DNA of 42,252 nt from an uncultured Clostridia bacterium (GTDB taxonomy: Bacteria; Bacillota; Clostridia; Christensenellales; Pumilibacteraceae). Every line of letters begins with the position of its first letter. Positions within the stretch are counted from its first letter, which is position 1. This document shows, piece by piece, positions 15,041-23,059 of the stretch. The DNA is taken from NCBI GenBank assembly GCA_944362615.1, contig CALVTM010000020.1:1-42252 (forward strand), in the 5' to 3' direction. Position numbers and translations under genes: made by a program. The notes beneath the pieces are model-generated. The model was not told where the DNA came from and did not search any database. It saw only the letters and a program-made list of their open reading frames with translations.

Positions 15041-15805
15041 ATGAGCATTGAATACTATATTGCAGATGCCCTTTCCAGGGCAATTAAAAATGGTGCGAAA
15101 GCCACTAAAAAGATGGCAAAGGCACTTCTTGAAATCACGACAAAGGCGTGGTCGGCGATACGTGAGGATATAAAAAAGCGTCTCTATGAACTTCGTGAAA
15201 AGCGTGACGAAGAGAGGGCACGACAGCTGGAAGTCATTCAGAAGAAGCTTGAGGACAGAGTTGATCTATATAGGAGAGCAACAGAAATTGTTGTTGATAG
15301 AAAAGCAGATGTGGCAGAGAAGAAGACAAGACTCAGCCTTCAGCGCTTGATGAAGGCTGAGCACATAGCTTTGCTTAATGAAGAATTTTCTGATACAGAG
15401 CTCATAGCCAGGGCGGAAAAAATTCTAGACAACTTGAGGCTTTCTGCAGAAGAAGGCGCTAGCAAAGAGGCATCCGATTTTTTGGTTCATGTAAATGGTA
15501 GAGAAGAAGCTGTTGAATTGGCACTATTAGCGGAGCAGTCGACTGCCGACAGTATCGAAAAGAGGTTTGAAGAAGCACGCAAGCAGCTCGTTTCGCCTCA
15601 AAGGGAGGAACTTTTACTCAGAGCCGCACAAAACTTACTTAAAGACATAAAAGAATTTGAAAAATGTATGAACTGCTCTCATAATGGCGACACTGACTCA
15701 ACTCATACAGTCAGCACTTTTAACGAAGTGCATGGGGATATTTCCGTTGGCAAATCAGACGAAATGCAAGAAAATAAACAGATAAGGGAGGTGCGCAATA
15801 AATGA
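15041..15805 (+). CDS. Coiled-coil protein, 254 aa
   Basis: Not recognised as a family. Residues about 30-130 are a long charged helix rich in Lys, Arg and Glu with heptad-like Leu spacing (KKRLYELREKRDEERARQLE, then VIQKKLEDRVDLYRRATEIV). Further helices run to about 210 and a polar, probably disordered tail follows. It resembles phage-shock-protein A or other membrane-stress coiled coils in composition only. The start has GAGAGG about 9 bp upstream. It overlaps the next gene by ATGA, so the two are coupled. A scaffold or filament role is likely. Confidence 0.6.
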   Translation: MSIEYYIADALSRAIKNGAKATKKMAKALLEITTKAWSAIREDIKKRLYELREKRDEERARQLEVIQKKLEDRVDLYRRATEIVVDRKADVAEKKTRLSLQRLMKAEHIALLNEEFSDTELIARAEKILDNLRLSAEEGASKEASDFLVHVNGREEAVELALLAEQSTADSIEKRFEEARKQLVSPQREELLLRAAQNLLKDIKEFEKCMNCSHNGDTDSTHTVSTFNEVHGDISVGKSDEMQENKQIREVRNK

Positions 15806-16641
15806 GGTGCGTTTGTTGTGGCGAAAAGGGGCTATGTAGGTTTCGTCGGAATCTTTATATAGACGATTTACTCTATCATCAGTTGTATGGGGATAATCAG
15901 CCGGGCGACACTTTTGAAGCTGTGCCTTCAGATGTTGTTGGATTGGAGCTCGTCCGTGGTCGCTTAATAAAGAAAGAAATTTTTACAGCAGTCTATAATT
16001 TCAGACAGTATAAAGTAAATTTCTTTGACTACGGTCTTTTTCTTAAAGGTGTTAAGTTTTTTAAGCTGGACGGGACAGAGTACGTGCCAGAAAAGGCTGC
16101 CGACAATTCTAAGATGACAGAGTTGTCAGATAGACACTGCTCATCTGACTTAATTAATAATACGGAGGTGGTATCGCCGTCGCTTTCGGTTAAAGAAGTT
16201 GCCTCTGCCATCGATATTAAGGCTCAGAACAGTGCCATACTAAACGGTAATATGAACGTAGAGCAGGCGGTGGATATATGTATTAACCACCTTAATTCTT
16301 GTTTGCAAGGTGATAGTGCTTATCTTGGACTAATTGAAGGTTATCGCTCGCATGATATATGTCCACCCGTTATGTTGTGGATGTTATACAGCTTCTATGT
16401 GAGGATAACAGGCGTAAAACAGTGGCTGTATCTTCATCTGGGTAAAGAAAATACGTTAATATTCAAAACACATTCTGCTAGTGAATTTATAAGTAACATC
16501 TATATGGCAAGGCATGTTAATGCCAAATGTGACGTGGATATACATAAACAATTAAATGTTTTGTTAACAATCGACAAAACAATACTTGATATATATCGTA
16601 TTAATATGTCGATAGAAGAGAAAATAGATATAAAAAAATAA
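15802..16641 (+). CDS. Hypothetical protein with N-terminal Cys cluster, 279 aa
   Basis: Not recognised. The N-terminus reads MRCVCCGEKGLCRFRRNLYI, with four Cys in the first 12 residues that could hold one metal ion. The middle part (about 110-150) is polar and probably a linker. The C-terminal about 140 residues are helical and end with many Ile and Lys codons. No signal peptide. The start ATG overlaps the preceding stop (ATGA), and the next gene follows after 15 bp, so it lies in the middle of one operon. Confidence 0.55.
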   Translation: MRCVCCGEKGLCRFRRNLYIDDLLYHQLYGDNQPGDTFEAVPSDVVGLELVRGRLIKKEIFTAVYNFRQYKVNFFDYGLFLKGVKFFKLDGTEYVPEKAADNSKMTELSDRHCSSDLINNTEVVSPSLSVKEVASAIDIKAQNSAILNGNMNVEQAVDICINHLNSCLQGDSAYLGLIEGYRSHDICPPVMLWMLYSFYVRITGVKQWLYLHLGKENTLIFKTHSASEFISNIYMARHVNAKCDVDIHKQLNVLLTIDKTILDIYRINMSIEEKIDIKK

Positions 16642-16656
16642 ATATAGGAGTCACTG

Positions 16657-17673
16657 ATGAAAAAACAACTAGTCAATGTTGCACTTGAATATGTTACATT
16701 TGCTCCTCAGGCAGCAGGCAAAACAACATTTATATATGCAACTGCGCTTGCAGGTGATAAAAAAATGGGCGGCTTTAATCGAGATGTGAAAGAAAATTTT
16801 TACATTGACGGCGCCTCAGCGAACAGGATGATTGCAAAAGCCAGAGAAGTTATCAAAACAACGGGAATAGCTCCTACATATAGCATTTCACAAATGACAT
16901 TTCCTTTACTAATCAAAGATTCCCGTAACATAAACAAAACAAGCCTTTGTGAAGTGAGATTTGATGACGCTCCCGGAGGCGATTTTCATTACTTAAGCAA
17001 TATTGAAGGTTACGTTAATGACGCAGACGAAAAAAGATGTATATCCTCTGAGTTTAAGTCCGTTTATAAGGTAGCTATTATAAGCCTTGAAGAATTGGCA
17101 AATTCTTCAAATTGCGCAGAGTTTAATCCCGCAAGATGTTTTATAACCAGTGTGGAAAATTGTAAGGTTTTCAAAAGCCTCAGTGTAAATGGCTTAAGGT
17201 CGGCAAACTGCGAGTTCTATAATAAGTTTGCTGTACGCTCTCGACTTGAAAATATAGTAAGATTGCCTGGTGGAACTGAAAAGATGGTTGTTGTGATCAC
17301 GCATGGCGCTGATGCTAACCTTGAAAACGCCAGGAATGGCGCGCTAATTGAACAATGTCAGCATGCTCGCGAAATAGTTGAGCGTTATCTTAGGGATATA
17401 TGCCGTGGGGGGCATCAACCGCCAGTATTTGTTGTCGATTCTTTGGAGGCAATGATTGTGTCTAATCGTAAGAGTTATTGGCTTGACGATGTATCAGCTC
17501 CATTCTTGTATTGTCTTCATGATTTTTTAAGTAAGGCAAAAGTAGAGCATTATAGTGGCTTTGTAGGCGCTGTTAAGAAATTTCTTGTCGGCGATTCGGA
17601 AAGTAATCTTGACAGAGCAATATCTTTATCTAATGAATTTCTACAGAGAAGTGTAAGGAGGCGAAATATATGA
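16657..17673 (+). CDS. GTPase-like P-loop protein, 338 aa
   Basis: Looks like a divergent TRAFAC-type GTPase. Near the N-terminus is a P-loop APQAAGKT (residues 16-23), in which Ala replaces the first Gly but GKT is intact. A G3-like segment FDDAPGGDF (about residues 102-110) supplies DxxG, and VVITHGADANLENA (about 212) could be the G4 base-recognition loop. The remaining C-terminal part is helical. GTPases of this kind are known from multi-gene NTP-dependent conflict systems, where they act as switches with several adaptor proteins; I recall this only in general terms. AGGAG precedes the ATG, and the stop overlaps the next gene by ATGA. Confidence 0.5.
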   Translation: MKKQLVNVALEYVTFAPQAAGKTTFIYATALAGDKKMGGFNRDVKENFYIDGASANRMIAKAREVIKTTGIAPTYSISQMTFPLLIKDSRNINKTSLCEVRFDDAPGGDFHYLSNIEGYVNDADEKRCISSEFKSVYKVAIISLEELANSSNCAEFNPARCFITSVENCKVFKSLSVNGLRSANCEFYNKFAVRSRLENIVRLPGGTEKMVVVITHGADANLENARNGALIEQCQHAREIVERYLRDICRGGHQPPVFVVDSLEAMIVSNRKSYWLDDVSAPFLYCLHDFLSKAKVEHYSGFVGAVKKFLVGDSESNLDRAISLSNEFLQRSVRRRNI

Positions 17674-18299
17674 AGGTTATGGTATATTTAATGGCAAATA
17701 CGCGTTTTTGCGATTTTCATGAATTATGTGTTCCTGCGGACAATGCGGTCCTAGCAGACTGCCGTGAAATCATAAATTCTCAGAAGATAAGAGAGGCGCA
17801 GCAGTTTTCCGATATGTCTATGTTTGCGACTCAGAAAAACGGAATGATCTATGCGGGCGGTGTTTTTCAGCTGCGTAAAATAGAAGGTATGCCCGAAGTA
17901 TATCACTATGTAGAACGAGATAATTATTCTACGCCTTGTTATGCTTTTGTCGTTTTGGTATATCCGGCAGGCTCTTTTTTAGTGTTTAATGGGGAAATAA
18001 TAAAGGCCGTTGTGGGCAAGATATTCGACCATTTATGGGACAAAAAAGAGGTGTCTCAACCAACAATTGATTGTTGGATAGATGTTGTTCCATGCGAAAC
18101 CAAACTAAGTCGCGGACATTTCAGACGAATGGATATCAAAGATGAAAGATCGTTGACGGAGGCGTTTAATTACGCAGTAAGTAAAGCCATTAAAACTCGT
18201 AAAGAGTTTAACGTATTTATGGCTCTGAATTCACCAATATCGTTTTTTAATTACTATAAATCAACAAGACCAATTAAACTTAATTTTGTAAATAATTAG
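17670..18299 (+). CDS. Hypothetical protein, 209 aa, coupled to the GTPase-like gene
   Basis: Not recognised. A mixed alpha/beta protein with aromatic-rich strands (CYAFVVLVYPAGSFLVFNGE) and no membrane anchor, Cys cluster or P-loop. Because its ATG overlaps the stop of the GTPase-like gene, and AAGGAGGCG lies about 9 bp before it, the pair is co-translated. A physical partner of the GTPase-like protein is the simplest reading. In described GTPase-centred conflict systems the GTPase is paired with dedicated GTPase-associated proteins, but I cannot show homology. Confidence 0.55.
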   Translation: MKVMVYLMANTRFCDFHELCVPADNAVLADCREIINSQKIREAQQFSDMSMFATQKNGMIYAGGVFQLRKIEGMPEVYHYVERDNYSTPCYAFVVLVYPAGSFLVFNGEIIKAVVGKIFDHLWDKKEVSQPTIDCWIDVVPCETKLSRGHFRRMDIKDERSLTEAFNYAVSKAIKTRKEFNVFMALNSPISFFNYYKSTRPIKLNFVNN

Positions 18300-18360
18300 A
18301 TTTTATATAAAAAGATTATCTCGTATCTACTTGAAATGAAAAATGCATGGGAGGATAAAT

Positions 18361-18696
18361 ATGATTAATTATACAGATAGAGGGTCAACAGCCAAAAAGC
18401 TTCCTATGGATCTTACTCTTGAGCTTGCACTGAAAAAAGTTAAAGATAACCCATTCACCTATAATGCTGTTATATTAAAAGAAGTTGTTATGGCGGACCC
18501 TCGTTGGCCAGCGGATGATGGTTGGGTTAAGGTCGAAAGAAAAGTAGAAATAACTAGATATGTTTCTACTGAGATAGATCCAACAGGAGTACAGCAGTTT
18601 ACTGTTAAAGTGCATTATGTTGCTAATATTCGGACAAAGCAAGTTGATGATTTTAAGATAAAAGAAGTTCTTCTTAACGGCAGAAATTATTGTTGA
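18361..18696 (+). CDS. Hypothetical protein, 111 aa, last gene of the cluster
   Basis: Not recognised. The protein has beta-strand-like segments (VERKVEITRYVSTEI, TVKVHYVANIR) and a basic/acidic balance typical of small cytosolic domains. GGGAGG 6 bp before this ATG sets the start; an ATG 18 bp upstream (18343) has none. It lies 61 bp after the previous gene without a visible terminator, so it is probably transcribed with the operon starting at 15041. Confidence 0.55.
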   Translation: MINYTDRGSTAKKLPMDLTLELALKKVKDNPFTYNAVILKEVVMADPRWPADDGWVKVERKVEITRYVSTEIDPTGVQQFTVKVHYVANIRTKQVDDFKIKEVLLNGRNYC

Positions 18697-18797
18697 AAGT
18701 TTGCTATTAATTGAGTTTGCTGCACTTTGCTTTAGTAGGTGCTATTAGTTATAATATTAATTTGAGAACGTACGTAAGATAATTTTTAACCTTTACG

Positions 18798-18830
18798 TTG
18801 ACAAATTAATAGCATTTATGCTATTATAAT
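18798..18830 (+). promoter_or_regulatory. HipBA-like promoter with palindromic operator
   Basis: TTGACA (18798-18803), 18 bp, TATTAT (18822-18827); TATAAT at 18825-18830 is an alternative -10. A perfect palindrome, ATAGCAT TT ATGCTAT (18809-18824), occupies the spacer and touches the -10. This is where a HipB-type antitoxin would bind to repress its own operon. Confidence 0.7.
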
Positions 18831-18845
18831 ATTGAGGTTAAAGAT

Positions 18846-19415
18846 ATGGTACAAAGCAATAATGTTATTGAACAACTTAAAAAGCAGAGAAAAGCTCGCA
18901 AAATTTCGCAGGCAGACCTTGCTGAAATGTGTAATATGCCTCAGTCAACTATAGGTAGAATTGAAAGCGGTGCGGTTGCGCCAAATCTTGCAACAGCAGA
19001 GAAGATAGCGGATGTACTTGGCTTAAAGATTTCATTGACACAGAAGGCTGCTACGTTGGGTCGTTGGGATAATCTTCATGCTATGTGCTATTGGAAAGAT
19101 GAGCCTGTATCTGAAATCTATGTGCGAGGCAACGAGGTAACTATAAAGCGATTTACTTTTCATCCTGTAAAGCAAATATTCAGTCGAGAGAAGATGGATG
19201 TTTTTGGATTGTCCGAAGTTTTTAGGCGTCGTTGTTGGGAGGAGGAGCGTGAGGGACTTGACGACATTTTAAAAAAACTTGGCCTGACACATTACGACCC
19301 TCTTGAGATTGTCAAAAAGACACACGGTGTATCTTATAACGACTTTTTATGGTTCCAGTTTGACGGTGAGAGACTATTCTGGAAGGATGTGGCTCCGGGT
19401 AATAGACATGTTTGA
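18846..19415 (+). CDS. HipB-like XRE antitoxin with extra C-terminal domain, 189 aa
   Basis: Residues about 8-65 are a complete XRE helix-turn-helix (LKKQRKARKISQADLAEMCN, then MPQSTIGRIESGAVAPNLAT), as in HipB. Unlike classical HipB (about 90 aa) it continues for about 120 residues with an aromatic, charged domain (YWKDEPVSEIYV to GVSYNDFLWFQFDGERLFWK). Its place suggests a piece that in HipA forms the N-terminal subdomain, or a dedicated toxin-binding part. It overlaps the kinase gene by 8 bp (ATGTTTGA). It is expected to bind and inhibit the kinase and to repress the operon at the palindrome 18809-18824. Confidence 0.75.
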   Translation: MVQSNNVIEQLKKQRKARKISQADLAEMCNMPQSTIGRIESGAVAPNLATAEKIADVLGLKISLTQKAATLGRWDNLHAMCYWKDEPVSEIYVRGNEVTIKRFTFHPVKQIFSREKMDVFGLSEVFRRRCWEEEREGLDDILKKLGLTHYDPLEIVKKTHGVSYNDFLWFQFDGERLFWKDVAPGNRHV

Positions 19416-20157
19416 TGTGAGAATAGGCAAGGAATTTCTTGTGGATACTGATGGCACCAGCGATGGTACGCAACTCAAATATTTTCATGACGGGTTTTGG
19501 TATAAAGAGGATAGTGCCGAAAGAGAAGGCATAGTTGAATACTATGTTTCTCGACTTCTATCCTTTTCTACATTGAATGAAAAGGATTATGTTGAGTATG
19601 AGTACGGAAAAATCAACGGCAAGGGCGGATGCAGAAGCAAGAATTTCCTCAAAGACGATGAGTCCTTTATAACGCTTGAAAGATTGCATACAAACGTTGA
19701 AGGTCGTTCTGTTGTAGATGCATTTAAACCCATACGTACAATGGAAGAGCGCATTGATTACGTTCTTGATTTTGTAAATAAAGTGGTTGGCTTGGATCTT
19801 TACAATTATTTCAAAAATGTGTTTACACTCGACTATATTACTCTTAATGAAGATAGGCATTTCCATAATCTTGGAATTATAATGGACGGTAATCAGCTTT
19901 ATCGTGCAGCGCCTATATTTGACAATGGGAAATCATTGTTAAACGGCAATACTTCACGAAATCTTAATTTGCCGATATCGGAAAACGTAACCCGAGTAGT
20001 AGCAAGGCCTTTCAGCGGACTTCACGAAGCTATGTACAGGTATTTCGGTAAAGGATTCAATGTGGATATTCAGTCAGCGCTTTTGTGGCTTAAAGACGAG
20101 GAAAACAACCTTTATAAAAGGGTGCTCGACTACCGGCTTAAAACAATTGAATTCTAA
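19408..20157 (+). CDS. HipA-like serine/threonine kinase toxin, 249 aa
   Basis: A HipA/CtkA-type kinase. The catalytic loop is LNEDRHFHNLGI (Asp149, Asn154), matching the HipA NxDxHxxN pattern, and PIFDNGKSL supplies the metal-binding Asp172. At 249 residues it is much shorter than E. coli HipA (440), lacking the N-terminal subdomains, and close to the short HipT/CtkA kinases. The start at 19408 is preferred because it overlaps the antitoxin stop; the frame is open further upstream but lies inside the antitoxin gene. Targets of known relatives are tRNA synthetases or other kinases. A terminator hairpin follows at 20164. Confidence 0.8.
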   Translation: MFDVRIGKEFLVDTDGTSDGTQLKYFHDGFWYKEDSAEREGIVEYYVSRLLSFSTLNEKDYVEYEYGKINGKGGCRSKNFLKDDESFITLERLHTNVEGRSVVDAFKPIRTMEERIDYVLDFVNKVVGLDLYNYFKNVFTLDYITLNEDRHFHNLGIIMDGNQLYRAAPIFDNGKSLLNGNTSRNLNLPISENVTRVVARPFSGLHEAMYRYFGKGFNVDIQSALLWLKDEENNLYKRVLDYRLKTIEF

Positions 20158-20163
20158 CATAAG

Positions 20164-20203
20164 ACAGCTGGCAGAAGGTAGTCTTCGGCTGGCTGTGCTT
20201 TTA
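20164..20203 (+). terminator. Intrinsic terminator after the HipA-like gene
   Basis: ACAGCTGGCaGAAG pairs, with G-U wobbles, with CTTCgGCTGGCTGT around a 5-nt loop, followed by GCTTTTATT. It sits 6 bp past the stop codon. Confidence 0.7.
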
Positions 20204-20330
20204 TTATGCATTACGTGTGTTCGTGTTGGGAAAGGCAAAACACGCAATCACGAGCCGCACTCCGAAATTGAAAGCGTGGAGAAAATAATTTTCTTCTTTC
20301 AACGAGAGTGTTAGCCGTACTGGCCGACGA
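20204..20330 (-). pseudogene. Decayed copy of a small minus-strand gene (DUF6809-like), left copy
   Basis: Read on the minus strand this DNA encodes LKEENYFLHAFNFGVRLVIA before decaying. This matches the better kept relic at 22329-22658, which reads SLEEENYYLRGFKFGVRLII. The DNA match includes a block around AATAATTTTCTTCTT. The rest of the 20158-20814 stretch holds no gene. Bases 20470-20545 match 22830-22910, and an AT-rich palindrome array fills the end. Confidence 0.45.
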
Positions 20331-20684
20331 ATTTGTAGAAAAGTCTGAGTTGTTCGCCCGTAAGCCGAAGGCGCAGTTTGTCATAAACTTGCGTTTCGCG
20401 TTTATAAATACTTTATTCCTTAGTATTCGGAATCTAACATTGTAGAACAGGCTTTGCGCTCTTTAAAACTGGCGCACTTAATGCGGTTTTTGTTTGAGAA
20501 CTGTCCTCAAGAGGTGTTTTTTAGCCGCTCTTCCTTTCAAGTACTTACAATTATTAATTGTGATAGCTGCTGATGCTTAGTTCTAAGATTAAATTTTATA
20601 GAACATTAAATTTTTTATGTTGCTCTCTTTCTGATTTATAGCAGCAAGATAAGTCAAAAGAAATTGGAAATAATAAATAATATT

Positions 20685-20776
20685 TAAAATTTTAGTTTTC
20701 GACTTAAAATTTTATTTATTCCATTAAAATTTTATATTATTTATCAAAAATTTTATATTTTATATTGAAAATTTTA
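20685..20776. repeat. Array of five phased AT palindromes upstream of the AlbA-type gene
   Basis: TAAAATTTTA or one-base variants begin at 20685, 20705, 20725, 20746 and 20767, i.e. steps of 20, 20, 21 and 21 bp (two helical turns). The last copy overlaps the -35 of the promoter at 20765-20793. Regular spacing on one DNA face is characteristic of cooperative operator binding. Related TAAATTTTA-type sites occur just upstream (about 20586-20612), and an isolated ACTAAAATTTTAGT lies at about 22751. Confidence 0.75.
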
Positions 20777-20793
20777 TAAATCAATGCTATAAT
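20765..20793 (+). promoter_or_regulatory. Sigma-A promoter for the AlbA-type gene
   Basis: TTGAAA (20765-20770), 17 bp, TATAAT (20788-20793). The ATG at 20815 follows after about 15 nt of leader containing GAGAGGTG. The -35 overlaps the fifth palindrome of the upstream array, so binding there should repress transcription. Confidence 0.75.
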
Positions 20794-20814
20794 AACGGCG
20801 ATGAGAGGTGACTT

Positions 20815-22245
20815 ATGCTTTCTGAAGAATTAATAGATCTTGTTAAGAGAATACAGAATCGAAAATATGAAGAACAGACGATAGAGGTGAAAGCGGCGCA
20901 AGGAGGTTGCCCGAAATTGTATGAAACGCTCTCCTCATTTTCCAATCAGAATACTGGTGGCATAATCGTATTTGGTTTGGATGAAAAACAACACTTTGCT
21001 CCTGTCGGTGTCTATGACGTTCAGGGTTTACAACACCATGCCACTGAGCAGTGTAAACAAATGGAGCCAGTAGTTCGACCTGTATTTTCGGTGTGTGATA
21101 TAGATGGGAAATTTTTCGTAAGTATGGAGATTCCGGCGGTGGAAGCAGCAGAGCGGCCCGTTTACTATAAGGGTTCTGGCAGGTGGCAGGGTTCATATGT
21201 GCGCGTCGGTGATGCTGACGAGCATATGACAGATTACGAAATTTACAGCTTTGACGCTTATCGGAAGCAAATTCGTGACGATATTCGCGAAACAGCCGTC
21301 AGCGCAGATAGTCTGGATAAGAATCTGGTAGAGAATTATTTGCATAATGTCCGCATGAATCGCGTAAATACATCCAACATGTCCGACAAGGAATTGTTGG
21401 AATTGACGGGACTTACAAAAGGAGATAAGCCTACACTTTCCGCTGTTCTTTGCTTTGCTAAATATCCACAAGCACAATTTCCACAACTGTGTGTGACTGC
21501 CGTGCTTGTTCCGGGAACGCATATGGGAGATACTTCTGAAGACGGGCAGCGCTTTCTGGATAATAAGCGTATTGAAGGGACAATTCCGCAAATGGTGGAA
21601 GGGGCCGTCAATTTTGTCGCTATGAATATGCGTGCAGGAGTACGTATTCAAAATGGTAAACGATCCGATGTAACGCAATATCCGCTTACAGCTGTGCGTG
21701 AGGCTATTCTCAATGCGCTTGTGCACCGAGATTATAGCCTGTATTCCGAAGGGATTCCTGTTCGCGTGGAAATGTATCAAGATCGCTTGGAGATTGTCAA
21801 TGCGGGTGGACTTTATGGCGCAATTGACATCGATGAACTCGGCAGAATACATGCCGATACTCGAAATAAGACGCTGATTTCTGTTTTAGAAGCTCTTAAA
21901 GTGGTGGAAAATCGCTATTTAGGTATACCGACTATACGCAAACAACTTGCAGAAAATGGATTGCCTGAGCCGGTATTTCAAGATAAGCGTGGTCTTTTCC
22001 GTGTGATCTTTTATAATTCAAGCGGACAAAATACAGGGAGAAAACCGCTTACGCTCGAAGAATATTGCAGAGTGCCGCGTACGCGTAAAGAGATTGCGAA
22101 CTTTTTAGGTGTTACGCAGGCGTATGCTATCCAACGTTATATAGTGCCTCTCATTGAGAAAGGGGTTTTGGTATATACCATTCCTGATAAGCCTAAGAGT
22201 CATGACCAAAGAATCGTGATAGCAGACAGTCGAGTACAGAAGTAA
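20815..22245 (+). CDS. AlbA_2/Schlafen-domain ATP-binding protein with GHKL and winged-helix parts, 476 aa
   Basis: A member of the large family often labelled ATP-binding protein or RecG-like regulator. Residues about 10-130 form the AlbA_2 (Schlafen-like) domain: EEQTIEVKAAQGGCPKLYET, SSFSNQNTGGIIVFGLDE, and YVRVGDADEHMTDYEI. Residues about 280-400 form an HATPase_c_4 domain: LTAVREAILNALVHRDYS with the N-box Asn, then IVNAGGLYG. The C-terminus looks like a winged helix (TRKEIANFLGVTQAYAIQRY). Such proteins are usually accessory transcription regulators or defence-related; specific ligands are unknown. It is a single gene with its own promoter and operator array, and it is flanked by two relics of one small module. 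Confidence 0.8.
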   Translation: MLSEELIDLVKRIQNRKYEEQTIEVKAAQGGCPKLYETLSSFSNQNTGGIIVFGLDEKQHFAPVGVYDVQGLQHHATEQCKQMEPVVRPVFSVCDIDGKFFVSMEIPAVEAAERPVYYKGSGRWQGSYVRVGDADEHMTDYEIYSFDAYRKQIRDDIRETAVSADSLDKNLVENYLHNVRMNRVNTSNMSDKELLELTGLTKGDKPTLSAVLCFAKYPQAQFPQLCVTAVLVPGTHMGDTSEDGQRFLDNKRIEGTIPQMVEGAVNFVAMNMRAGVRIQNGKRSDVTQYPLTAVREAILNALVHRDYSLYSEGIPVRVEMYQDRLEIVNAGGLYGAIDIDELGRIHADTRNKTLISVLEALKVVENRYLGIPTIRKQLAENGLPEPVFQDKRGLFRVIFYNSSGQNTGRKPLTLEEYCRVPRTRKEIANFLGVTQAYAIQRYIVPLIEKGVLVYTIPDKPKSHDQRIVIADSRVQK

Positions 22246-22270
22246 TTGTGTTGAAAGTTTAAAGACAAAA

Positions 22271-22305
22271 TAAGGGGCAGAACTTCATTTGAAGTTCTGC
22301 CCCCT
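22271..22305. terminator. Terminator hairpin after the AlbA-type gene
   Basis: AAGGGGCAGAACTTCA, TT, then TGAAGTTCTGCCCCCTT: a near perfect 16-bp stem, 26 bp past the stop codon. The T-run is missing on the plus strand. It could also serve the opposite strand. Confidence 0.65.
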
Positions 22306-22328
22306 TAAGTTATTGCGTTTTGAATTTG

Positions 22329-22658
22329 TTACTCCTCTTTTACCACATCGGAGAGGTTGAGGCACTCAATTATGAGTCGCACGCCGAACTTGAAACCGCG
22401 GAGGTAATAATTTTCTTCTTCCAACGAGTGGCGTTTGCCTCGTCACGGCAAAATTCGTCTTGAGCAATGCGCCTTACGGCACATTGAGATGTTACCTCGT
22501 TGCTGCTTCTCTTTACGAAAAATCTTGCGGGCAATCTTTTTCGTAATTGCTTCGGAATATAATTCGTCTATTTCTTTGTATTCCTTAGTCCTCGGGGACT
22601 TAATCATCTCGTCCGAAAGTGTGCCGTCAAAAAATGCCTTGATAATTTTGCTTTCCAT
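22329..22658 (-). pseudogene. Frameshifted DUF6809-like small gene, right copy
   Basis: On the minus strand an ORF starts MESKIIKAFFDGTLSDEMIK with a following EYKEIDELYSEAITKKIARK. It then loses frame near 22440. The proper ending SLEEENYYLRGFKFGVRLII followed by ECLNLSDVVKEE and stop (22329) is present in another frame. The family assignment, a small Clostridia protein of unknown role (DUF6809-like), is from memory. A worse copy lies at 20204-20330. The remainder of 22659-22926 is noncoding, with a TTGTCGCACG doublet (about 22793-22808). Confidence 0.5.
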
Positions 22659-22926
22659 AAATTTAATTTCATTTACCTTTTTTATATTCAAAAAAGTACA
22701 GATTAAGGCAAGTGGTTTTCTCTAATAAAATTAGTATTTTTTGTCCTTTTATGGGACTAAAATTTTAGTTAAATAAGGCAAATATGGGCTTGTCGCACGT
22801 TGTCGCACGAGCTTTCGTAACCCTCGAAAATGGTGCATTTTGAGCGATTTTTGCTTAAAAACTGCCCGAAATCGGGGTGCTTTATAAGCCGCTTTCCCCT
22901 TCAAGTCCGGTAAGCAGCTCCATAGT

Positions 22927-22957
22927 AGCGCCGTAATAAATCTTACGGCGCTTTTTG
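22927..22957 (+). terminator. Strong intrinsic terminator near the end of the accessory region
   Basis: AGCGCCGTAA (22927-22936), 6-nt loop, TTACGGCGCT (22943-22952), then TTTTTG. No intact plus-strand gene ends just upstream, so it probably belonged to the gene or element that once filled 22,700-22,900. The base composition changes to GC-rich right after it. Confidence 0.75.
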
Positions 22958-23059
22958 TTTGCGCTCCGGCGCCCTGCGTGATATACGAATAACGTCGCTT
23001 TAAGCGACGATTCGTAATATGATCGGCGTATATGCTTTGACAGGTAGTGCGTTCAGCGG

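Noticed and set aside
2011..18696. Conjugative element or prophage
   Set aside because: The TraG-like ATPases and the ClpP-like protease suggested this, but there is no relaxase, VirB4, integrase, portal, terminase, capsid or tail gene in the window.
20685..20776. CRISPR array reading of the five regular repeats
   Set aside because: Units are only 10 bp with about 10 bp between them, and no cas genes are present. An operator array fits better.
22793..22810. TTGTCGCACG doublet as an attachment site or iteron
   Set aside because: Only two copies, with no integrase or replication gene beside them.
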